A program made the translations under genes and the position numbers. The notes under the pieces were generated by a model, which did not search any database, was not told the origin of the DNA, and saw nothing but the letters and a program-made list of their open reading frames with translations. A stretch of DNA of 12,906 nucleotides from Actinomycetota bacterium (GTDB taxonomy: Bacteria; Actinomycetota; Geothermincolia; Fen-727; Anoxymicrobiaceae), in NCBI GenBank assembly GCA_003154635.1, contig PMDX01000178.1, positions 1 through 12,906 of the forward strand, given 5' to 3'. Shown here in pieces: positions 5,909 to 11,818 of this stretch. Position 1 is the first letter of the stretch; every line of letters starts with the position of its first letter.

Positions 5909-7588
5909 ATGAATGTAAAGGCTTCAATGTCTCACCTTCGTCATCACAGGAAATGGACACTCTACTGGGCACTGGCAATGGTGGTGGTGCTGGTATCGGT
6001 GTTCGGCGTCGCGACAGGCGCGATGGCGGCGACTCCGGGGGACATCGCACTCAGTTCGAGCAATGCCGCGGGGACACAGGGGAACAACGCCAGCAGCGTC
6101 TCGGCGATAAGCCCGGACGGCCGGTACGTCGCCTTCACCTCCACAGCCACCAACCTGGTGTCTCCGGCCACAAGCGGGCCCCAACTCTTCCGCAAGGACC
6201 TTTCCGGCGGCGGGGTTGTGCTCGTCTCGGCGAACTCGTCCGGGACGCAGGGCAACGCCGGCGGCGTCTATCCGGACCTGAGTTACGACGGCCGATACGT
6301 CACCTTCACGTCTTCGGCCACCAACCTGGTGTCTCCGGCCTCGAGCGGAACCCAGGTGTTCCGCAAGGACCTGGCGACGGGACAGGTCGTGCTCGTGTCG
6401 ACGAATTCGTCCGGAGTACAGGGGAACAACACAAGCCTCTATTCGGCCATAACCTCGGATGGGCTATACATCACCTTCAGCTCCGGAGCCACCAACCTGG
6501 TATCTCCAGCCACGACCGGTGAGCAGGTGTTCCGCAAGGACCTGGCGACGGGACAGGTCGCGCTCGTGTCGACGAATTCATCCGGAGTACAGGGGAACAA
6601 CACCAGCTTATACCCGACTCTGAGCGATGACGGCAGGTATATCGCCTTCACCTCGTTGGCCACGGACCTCGTGACCCCGGCTTCGAGCGGGTTGCAGATC
6701 TTCCGCAAGGACCTTTCCACGGGGCAGGTCGTGCTCGTGTCCGCGAATTCGTCCGGGACGCAGGGCAACAACCAAAGCCTGTATACGAACCTGAGCCCGG
6801 ATGGGCGCTACGTCGTCTTTACTTCTGACGCCACCAACCTTGTGACTCCGGCTACGAGCAGCCAGCAGGTGTTCCGCAAGGATGTCACTAACGGGCATAT
6901 CGTGCTCGTATCGAAGAACTCTTCCGGAGTGCAGGGCAACGGTGGTAGCTTTTCTTCAGCACAGAGCGACGACGGGCGGTACGTGTCGTTCTACTCAGTG
7001 GCAACCAACCTGGTGACTCCGGCTTCGAGCGGGAACCAGGTCTTCCGCAAGGACCTCGCGAGCGGACATGTCGACGTGGTCTCGTCAAACTCGTCCGCGA
7101 CGCAGGGCAACGCTGGTAGCGAAGTATCCTGGCTCGCTACGATATCGGCCAACGGACGCTACATCACGTTCGACTCGGCGTCCACCAATCTCGTATCACC
7201 GGCCACGACCAACCAGCAGGTGTACAGGAAGCAGTTGTCGGTGAACCCCACAACGTGGTACTTCGCCGAGGGCACCTGCCGACCCGGCTTCGATCCGTAC
7301 ATCACCATACAGAACCCGGGAGCCTCGAACGCGGCTGTGAAGATTACCTTCATGAAGGGCGACAGCACCACGCAGACACAGACCCTGACCGTCGCCGCCC
7401 ACGCCCGCGCCACGGTAGGGGTAAAGGGCATCCTGGGAGAGGGAAACGACGCGGCCCACGACTTCTCGAGCAAGGTGGAGTGCACCAACGGGCAGTCCAT
7501 AATCGCCGAGAGGCCAATGTACTTCAACTACAGGCCGGGACAGCTCAACTGGAACGGGGGCTCCGACGTGGTCGGGTACACGCCCTGA
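5909..7588 (+). CDS. Secreted seven-blade PD40/TolB-like propeller with one C-terminal W-Y-F-A-E-G module
   Basis: The 559-residue exported protein has a signal peptide at 1-40 (RHHRK, a hydrophobic helix, then AMA before ATPGD). Residues ~65-445 hold seven blades of 57 residues, the sixth being three longer. Each reads [SD]-x-DGRY[VI]-x-F-[TSYD]-S-x-[AS]-T-[ND]-LV-[ST]-PA, then Q[VIL][FY]RK, then VLVS-x-NSSG-x-QGN. This is the WD40-like PD40 pattern of TolB-type propellers. The C-terminal module at 450-559 begins WYFAEGTCRPGFDPYITIQNPG and contains AERPMYFNY. It is the same module found in the FG-GAP protein and in the gene at 11819-12906. No anchor follows. The ATG at 5909 has an AAGGGGG site at 5895-5901, seven bases away; the later ATG at 5927 has none. 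A strong terminator follows 24 bp after the stop. Function is unknown; an extracellular binding or scaffold role is inferred. Confidence 0.88.
   Translation: MNVKASMSHLRHHRKWTLYWALAMVVVLVSVFGVATGAMAATPGDIALSSSNAAGTQGNNASSVSAISPDGRYVAFTSTATNLVSPATSGPQLFRKDLSGGGVVLVSANSSGTQGNAGGVYPDLSYDGRYVTFTSSATNLVSPASSGTQVFRKDLATGQVVLVSTNSSGVQGNNTSLYSAITSDGLYITFSSGATNLVSPATTGEQVFRKDLATGQVALVSTNSSGVQGNNTSLYPTLSDDGRYIAFTSLATDLVTPASSGLQIFRKDLSTGQVVLVSANSSGTQGNNQSLYTNLSPDGRYVVFTSDATNLVTPATSSQQVFRKDVTNGHIVLVSKNSSGVQGNGGSFSSAQSDDGRYVSFYSVATNLVTPASSGNQVFRKDLASGHVDVVSSNSSATQGNAGSEVSWLATISANGRYITFDSASTNLVSPATTNQQVYRKQLSVNPTTWYFAEGTCRPGFDPYITIQNPGASNAAVKITFMKGDSTTQTQTLTVAAHARATVGVKGILGEGNDAAHDFSSKVECTNGQSIIAERPMYFNYRPGQLNWNGGSDVVGYTP
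6190..7054 (+). repeat. In-gene tandem repeat with exact 171-bp period
   Basis: The CCGCAAGGA-type anchor of each blade starts at 6190, 6361, 6532, 6703, 6874 and 7045, always 171 bp apart; the next step is 180 bp. Blades differ at most third positions, but 6361-6432 and 6532-6603 agree at 70 of 72 bases, pointing to recent conversion or duplication of part of the unit. Confidence 0.9.
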
Positions 7589-7612
7589 GCACGCACCCAA
7601 AGAAATAAAGCG

Positions 7613-7640
7613 AAAAGGCCCCGGCTTCCCGGGGTCTTTT
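7613..7640. terminator. Bidirectional intrinsic terminator
   Basis: AAAAG-G-CCCCGG, a CTTC loop and CCGGGG-T-CTTTT form a 12-pair stem (one G-T pair) ending in a T-run on the plus strand, 24 bp after the PD40 propeller gene. Read on the minus strand it is also followed by T-rich sequence, so it can end transcription of the phosphatase gene as well. Confidence 0.9.
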
Positions 7641-7697
7641 CTTTAGTCTCCACCCGTACATATAGCAGAGCGTATGTGCGTGCGTGGCGCGGGTGGT

Positions 7698-7720
7698 AGC
7701 CGGGTCTCTAAGGCCCGGCT
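7698..7720. other. Hairpin at the end of the phosphatase gene
   Basis: AGCCGGG and CCCGGCT form a perfect 7-pair stem around a 9-base loop, touching the phosphatase stop codon. No T-run follows on either strand, so it may protect the mRNA 3' end rather than terminate transcription. Confidence 0.35.
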
Positions 7721-8463
7721 CAATCGTTTGTGATGTTTTCACCATCCAGGGCGCGGCCCGGGTTGATCTCAAGGAGCAGGCGTGGGGCTTCCTTTCCAAG
7801 CAGGCGCGTGAGTGCCTTTGCGGCGCCTGACAGGTCCGGGTTTCGCCCCTTCGTACCGTGTGCATCGGAAGCGACCAGCCTGGCGGCTCCTTCCTTGAGC
7901 AGGAGGCGCGCTGAGTTGCGGGCCTGCTTTCCGAAAATCCCCGCGAGGCTGCCCGAGTTGACCTGCACCTCTATCCCCCGCTCGACCAGGTCCTTGAGCG
8001 CCGCGGGATGCTCGACCAGGTAGCGGTTGCGCTCCGGGTGGGCCAAGATGGGCGTGATGCCTCGGAGCTGAACCTGGTAGAGAATATCGGGCGCGGCCAC
8101 GGGCATATCGGCCAGCGGCAGGTCGACCAGGATATACTTCTTAGAGTTCCCCAGGCAAAGCTCCTCGAGGCCGTCGCCCTCTCTGGCGAGTTCAAACAGG
8201 CCGGCGTTTACGCGGACCTCCATGCCTTGCGTCAGCACGAGGGGGATGCCGTTAGCCTTCAGGAGGCCGTTGTACGCCTCTACCGCCGCGGCAGCCTCAC
8301 TGGGCTCAAAAGAGAGGGTCTCGCAGTCGCAGTGGGGTGTTGCCGCCATGAGGGAAGTTCCCCCCTCCGCGGCCATCCTCGCCATCTGGAGGAGCTCCTC
8401 GTCGCTCGAGGCCCCGTCGTCGAAGCCGGGCAGGATGTGGGAGTGGATGTCGGTCCAGGTCAT
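7720..8463 (-). CDS. CpsB/CapC-family PHP-type protein-tyrosine phosphatase
   Basis: The 247-residue cytoplasmic protein is a metal-dependent phosphotyrosine phosphatase of the PHP fold (the CpsB/Wzb/YwqE group of Gram-positive bacteria). These enzymes remove phosphate from BY-type tyrosine kinases that control capsule and exopolysaccharide export. Metal ligands are visible in order: DIHSHILPGFDDG at 5-17 (H7, H9, D16), TPHCD with H44, GMEV with E82, AHPERN at 141-146 (H142, R145), and SDAHG at 199-203 (D200, H202). The full set is intact and the length is standard. The ATG at 8463 follows an AAAGGCGG site. The chagasin-domain lipoprotein gene lies 58 bp upstream on the same strand with no terminator between, so the two are probably co-transcribed. 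No kinase, Wzx/Wzy or glycosyltransferase gene is in the window, which is unusual for this family. A histidinol-phosphatase-type PHP role is less likely given HPERN and the length. Confidence 0.92.
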   Translation of the reverse strand: MTWTDIHSHILPGFDDGASSDEELLQMARMAAEGGTSLMAATPHCDCETLSFEPSEAAAAVEAYNGLLKANGIPLVLTQGMEVRVNAGLFELAREGDGLEELCLGNSKKYILVDLPLADMPVAAPDILYQVQLRGITPILAHPERNRYLVEHPAALKDLVERGIEVQVNSGSLAGIFGKQARNSARLLLKEGAARLVASDAHGTKGRNPDLSGAAKALTRLLGKEAPRLLLEINPGRALDGENITND

Positions 8464-8521
8464 CTGCCGCCTTTCTCGAGAGTGCTTCCTGGCTTCGCCG
8501 CGGGACGTTCCTGAAGTTGCA

Positions 8522-9298
8522 CTAGTTCACATTTACTGTAAAAGTAACACTCTTCGCGGGCTTTGCCGATTTGTCCCACGGCTGAACATAGTTGAACGTC
8601 AGCTTGGTCGAGCCTTTGCCGACCGCCGCGAAACGCCAGACCTCGATCTGCGGTGAACCCGGAACGGCGTTGGTCGATGTGGCCCAGGTAACACCCTTGA
8701 AGACGCAGACTTTGTGATCGTAACCGGTCGACAGCAACCACGTGTACCCTGTCGACGCGGTCTGCTCGGACATGTTGATCAGGAACTCGTTGCCCATGGT
8801 CTCGGATATCGGCGTTGAGGGGTTGGTGTACGTCTTCGGAGCCGCCGGAGGCGTAGTGGGGGCCGCAACGACCTTCACTGAGACGTTGTGCGTCTGGGCG
8901 GGCGTCGTTTTCGGTCCCGCTGAGACCTGCTTGTTCTCAAATACTATGTTAGTGTTACCCGCGGCGACGGCCTGGAACGTCCAGACCTCGGTGCCCGGCG
9001 CGCCCATCACAGACGAGCTGGACGGCGCGATGAACGTGCTGCCCTTTTCCGTGACAACTTTCGCATCCGGCCTGGTGGTTATCTTCCACTCGTATCCGGT
9101 GGTCGGGTTCGACTCGAGCGTGACCTGGAACTGCTCCCCGGCGTTAGCCTGGATGGACTCTCCGGTCACGTTTCCGGTGACCTCGCCGCCGCTGGGAGTG
9201 CTGCTCGTCGACTTGGTGCTGCTGCCGCATCCGGATATCAACGCGATAGCGACCAGCATTCCGGACAGGACTACCACGAACGCTCTCGACTTGCTCAT
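8522..9298 (-). CDS. Lipoprotein with two chagasin-like (I42) protease-inhibitor domains
   Basis: The 258-residue lipoprotein has a hydrophobic segment at 7-20 and a lipobox I-S-G-C24, followed by a Ser/Thr-rich linker. Two domains of the chagasin/I42 family follow. These Ig-like domains in the family block papain-type cysteine proteases with three loops. Domain 1 (about 48-145) has NPTTGYEW at 64-71 for the first loop, GAPG at 99-102 with EVWTF for the second, and no PW in the third. Domain 2 (about 160-258) has STGYTW at 182-187, a PGSPQIEVWRF stretch at 213-223, and QPW at 239-241, matching the [RQ]PW third loop. A Pro/Ala linker at 144-157 joins them. The ATG at 9298 has a strong AAGGGGGGAG site. 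The upstream lipoprotein gene ends in a terminator at 9348-9385, so a promoter is expected in the short gap. The protease target is unknown; it may defend against foreign proteases or regulate its own. Confidence 0.85.
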   Translation of the reverse strand: MSKSRAFVVVLSGMLVAIALISGCGSSTKSTSSTPSGGEVTGNVTGESIQANAGEQFQVTLESNPTTGYEWKITTRPDAKVVTEKGSTFIAPSSSSVMGAPGTEVWTFQAVAAGNTNIVFENKQVSAGPKTTPAQTHNVSVKVVAAPTTPPAAPKTYTNPSTPISETMGNEFLINMSEQTASTGYTWLLSTGYDHKVCVFKGVTWATSTNAVPGSPQIEVWRFAAVGKGSTKLTFNYVQPWDKSAKPAKSVTFTVNVN

Positions 9299-9347
9299 CC
9301 CACTCTCCCCCCTTGATGTTCTGTCCCTCTTGACCCCAAATCAACAA

Positions 9348-9385
9348 AGAGCAAGGGCGCAACCTTGCCGTTCCGCCCTTGCTCT
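9348..9385 (-). terminator. Intrinsic terminator after the coiled-coil lipoprotein gene
   Basis: A perfect 12-pair stem (AGAGCAAGGGCG / CGCCCTTGCTCT) with a 14-base loop lies 20 bp after the stop at 9405. In the minus direction it is followed by TTGTTGATTT. It separates the coiled-coil lipoprotein from the chagasin-domain gene, either fully or as an attenuator. Confidence 0.85.
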
Positions 9386-9404
9386 CCATCTTGTCAGACC
9401 TGCT

Positions 9405-10196
9405 CTACGGCGCCGACGTCAGTACGTAAGCGCCGTTCTTGTACTGGAATATGAAAGTCAGGTACAGCGGCTGGCCGGGTATCATCTGCTGCGGCACCGC
9501 GACGGCGGTGACCACGCTGGCGTCCGGGCTCACCTTTGTTATCCCGACCGTGAACCCCGCAGGGTCGTAGCCCTTGCCCGTAAGGTACTTGTTGACTGAG
9601 GTTATTATCTGGCTGACGCTGCCGCTGATAGCCTGCTGCGACTGCGTGGCGCCTTGCTGCTGGCCGCTTGCGACCGCGTGAGCGTTGGAGGCCGCAGCCG
9701 CCTGCTGTGCCGCGAGGTTGGCCCAGTAGATCGGACCGTCGGTCGCGTTATAGTACTGGGCTATCGTTGTCGCCTGGCTCTTTTTGGTCTGGGCATTCGC
9801 GAGCGACTGGTTTGCCTGGGTGAGATCGGTTCCGGCGGCCGCGCCCTTGATCGCGGTCTGGGCGGCGCCATAAGCGGTGTTGTAAGTCTGGTTTGCCACG
9901 TTGAAGGCATCGTTGATGTCGTTGTCAAAGTTGGCCTTCGCCATGCTGGCGTCGATGACCGCCTGCATTGGGCTGGCCTTTACTTCGTTCTCGGCGTTCG
10001 TGAGCATCTTCTGCTCGTCCGCCGGGATGGTGACCCCCTTGTCCTTGGCCTGGGCAAGAGATGTCTTCGCCGCCGCGATCTGCTGGTTTGCTTTCTGCTG
10101 GATATCAGCGTTGCTGGTTGTAGAGTTACACCCGGCCGCGAAAAGTGCTACACCTACAGACAAAACCACGATAAGACATAACATCTTTTTTCCCAT
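9405..10196 (-). CDS. Ala/Gln-rich coiled-coil lipoprotein of unknown function
   Basis: The 263-residue exported lipoprotein has a signal at 1-22 (MGKKMLCLIVVLSVG, lipobox F-A-A-G-C23). Residues ~30-195 are predicted mostly helical and coiled-coil, rich in Ala, Gln and Asn, with repeated patterns such as QQIAAAKTSLAQA at 38-50, LTQANQSLANAQTKKSQA at 125-142 and LAAQQAAAASNAHAVA at 161-176. This recalls small envelope lipoproteins of the DUF4398 kind, though I would not assign it. The last ~70 residues (about 192-263) form a separate alpha/beta domain, with VSQIITSVNKYLTGKGYDPAGFTV and strands such as LYLTFIFQYKNGAYVL. The frame extends to an ATG at 10226, but the ATG at 10196 starts exactly at the signal peptide and has an AAAGGAG site ten bases upstream, so it is preferred. 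A strong terminator follows. No partner is evident beyond the next lipoprotein gene. Confidence 0.8.
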   Translation of the reverse strand: MGKKMLCLIVVLSVGVALFAAGCNSTTSNADIQQKANQQIAAAKTSLAQAKDKGVTIPADEQKMLTNAENEVKASPMQAVIDASMAKANFDNDINDAFNVANQTYNTAYGAAQTAIKGAAAGTDLTQANQSLANAQTKKSQATTIAQYYNATDGPIYWANLAAQQAAAASNAHAVASGQQQGATQSQQAISGSVSQIITSVNKYLTGKGYDPAGFTVGITKVSPDASVVTAVAVPQQMIPGQPLYLTFIFQYKNGAYVLTSAP

Positions 10197-10308
10197 GACC
10201 CCGCTCCTTTGCTGTTGCCTGGACACAAATGGTGCCGTACCGATTTATTGCACATGAAGCTGCTATTTCCTGCCTGAACGCCCAACCTGAACCCGGATGT
10301 CCGACCAG

Positions 10309-11595
10309 CTACGACGTGGTGCTCGGCACCCACCTCTCCGCTCCGAAGAAGAGGCTCATAGGAATCGCCGCGATGTGTTCGCGGGGTGCGAACGCCCTTT
10401 CCCCCGGGTATACAACGGCTGCAATCCCCGCCCTGCCTTCCATCGTCCTCAGGAAGCTCTCCAGTCCCTTGAGGTCTGAACTTGTGATGCTTCCAGAGCT
10501 CTTTACTTCGATTCCGGCCAGGTGCACGCCCCTCTCAAGCACGAAATCAACCTCACCGCCGTGCTGTTCCCTCCAGAACATCGGCTCCGCGGGGACATCA
10601 AGCAGCGGGAGCGTCTTGCGGATTTCTCCCCAGGCCCAGGTTTCCAGCATCCTGCCTGACAACCCCGCGTTCTCCAGCGCCGCCCACCCCGTCAAGCCGG
10701 CAAGGTGGCACGCCATGCCGGTGTCGTTGAAGTAGACCTTGGGTGTCTTGACCAGACGCTTGCCGATGTTTGAGTAGAAAGGCGGCAGGAACTCGACCTG
10801 GAACGTCGTTTCAAGCAGGCCGACATACCGCCTCAGCGTCGTGTACGGAATACCAAGTTCCCTCGAGATATCCATCAGATTCAAAAGGTTCCCGGTGCGG
10901 AGCGCCAGGACCCGCAGCAGCCGGCCGAATAGGGGCAGGTCGGCAATGGAGGTGATTTCTTTGACATCTCGCTCCAGGTACGTCTGCCTGTAAGAATCGA
11001 ACCATCTATCCCGAGCAGCCCTGGTCTTCATCCGCTCGGGATCGGGGTAGCAGCCGGAGAGTACCAGCCGCTCGATGTCCTCCGTCCTCGCGTTCACCTC
11101 CTTCCTCCGAAGACGGGAGAGCAACTCAGCAGCGCTGTCGCATTCCAGCAAGGCGTCGATCGCGGAAGTGGGCGCTTTTCTCTCCTCGATTTCCGCCCAC
11201 GAGAAAGTGTCGAGCCGGAAGATGGCTACCCGTCCCGCCAGCGTTTCCGACACCGATTTGAGCCTGAGCGGGTTGGCCGAGCCGGTGAGAAGATACATCC
11301 CCGGCTTTCGGTTTCTATCCACCGCGAGCTTCACAGCCGTCATCAGGTCCGGGGCTCTCTGGACCTCATCTATCACCATTGGTGGAGGGTTGCCCCTGAT
11401 GAAACCGTCGGGGTCGCTCAGCGCCGCGTCCAGGATGGATCGGTCGTCGAGCGAATAATACTCGGCCTTCCATGGTCCCGAGGAGATGGCCCTGGCCAGG
11501 GTCGTCTTTCCCACCTGCCTGGCGCCGATAAGAAGAACGACAGGAAATTCCCGCAGGGCTTCGGTTATAAGCAGGTCAAGATGTCGCCTTATCAT
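10309..11595 (-). CDS. AAA-type ATPase with DUF4143 C-terminal region
   Basis: The 428-residue cytoplasmic protein is of the widespread AAA_14/DUF4143 ATPase group, whose function is poorly known. Walker A is GARQVGKT at 24-31 and Walker B is MVIDEVQR at 73-80. LLTGSANP at 102-109 is the sensor-1 strand. RLDTFSWAEIEE at 127-138 is the conserved segment after the ATPase core. Residues ~233-263 (NLLNLMDISRELGIPYTTLRRY) look like a helix-turn-helix. The DUF4143 part has VYFNDTGMACHLAG at 287-300, ending in GGEVDFVLE at 346-354 and GIEVKSS at 361-367. These residues (E348, D350, E363, K365) have the spacing of a PD-(D/E)XK nuclease-like fold. The gene is complete. There is no Shine-Dalgarno site, and the start codon lies in a palindrome. 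Such genes are often acquired singly, and nothing nearby resembles a partner. Confidence 0.92.
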   Translation of the reverse strand: MIRRHLDLLITEALREFPVVLLIGARQVGKTTLARAISSGPWKAEYYSLDDRSILDAALSDPDGFIRGNPPPMVIDEVQRAPDLMTAVKLAVDRNRKPGMYLLTGSANPLRLKSVSETLAGRVAIFRLDTFSWAEIEERKAPTSAIDALLECDSAAELLSRLRRKEVNARTEDIERLVLSGCYPDPERMKTRAARDRWFDSYRQTYLERDVKEITSIADLPLFGRLLRVLALRTGNLLNLMDISRELGIPYTTLRRYVGLLETTFQVEFLPPFYSNIGKRLVKTPKVYFNDTGMACHLAGLTGWAALENAGLSGRMLETWAWGEIRKTLPLLDVPAEPMFWREQHGGEVDFVLERGVHLAGIEVKSSGSITSSDLKGLESFLRTMEGRAGIAAVVYPGERAFAPREHIAAIPMSLFFGAERWVPSTTS

Positions 11596-11613
11596 GGTTA
11601 ATATTTAACCATG
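11593..11613. promoter_or_regulatory. Palindromic operator covering the ATPase start codon
   Basis: CATGGTTAA (11593-11601) and TTAACCATG (11605-11613) are perfect inverted 9-bp arms around TAT. The left arm contains the start codon of the ATPase gene, and the centre overlaps its likely -10 box. A third half-site, ATGGTTA, follows at 11616-11622. A dimeric repressor bound here would block both polymerase and translation start. Confidence 0.6.
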
Positions 11614-11632
11614 TTATGGTTATATTGTCCAA
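11603..11632 (-). promoter_or_regulatory. Likely leaderless promoter of the ATPase gene
   Basis: On the minus strand TTGGAC (11632-11627) and TTAAAT (11608-11603) are separated by 18 bp. The -10 box ends seven bases before the A of the start codon at 11595, so transcription should begin at or next to the ATG. The absence of a Shine-Dalgarno site agrees with leaderless translation. Confidence 0.45.
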
Positions 11633-11765
11633 TTACTTCGCACCGGTGCCCGGCCCCGCGCACGCGCTCACCTGTCATGCACATCTCCGCGGCGCGGCCC
11701 CAGCCTACGATCTTGGGAAGGAAAAAACTCGAGCCCATGTCCGCGCCGCCCGTGCCGAAATGGAA

Positions 11766-11787
11766 GCGCCCGCTGTAAGGCGGGCGC
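11766..11787. terminator. Hairpin terminator downstream of the module-repeat gene
   Basis: GCGCCCGC and GCGGGCGC form a perfect 8-pair stem around TGTAAG. On the plus strand TTTT follows after one G. On the minus strand, the direction of the gene ending at 11819, the hairpin is followed by TTCCATTTC. It lies 31 bp past that gene's stop and is the likely transcription end for it. Confidence 0.7.
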
Positions 11788-11818
11788 GTTTTGTTCCTGT
11801 CTGATGTTTTATGGTCCC

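Noticed and set aside
6190..7225. Regularly spaced repeats suggestive of a CRISPR-like array
   Set aside because: The period is 171 bp, a multiple of three, within a continuous coding frame, and the repeats encode propeller blades.
8742..9599. Long plus-strand open frame (285 codons)
   Set aside because: It runs antisense across two lipoprotein genes and the terminator between them; the minus frames have lipoboxes, domains and ribosome sites, while this one has none.
10197..10226. ATG at 10226 as the start of the coiled-coil lipoprotein
   Set aside because: It would put ten polar residues in front of the signal peptide and run through the AAAGGAG site that serves the ATG at 10196.
11616..11804. 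Small plus-strand open frame of 62 codons
   Set aside because: It overlaps the ATPase promoter region and the terminator hairpin, lacks a ribosome site and resembles no protein.
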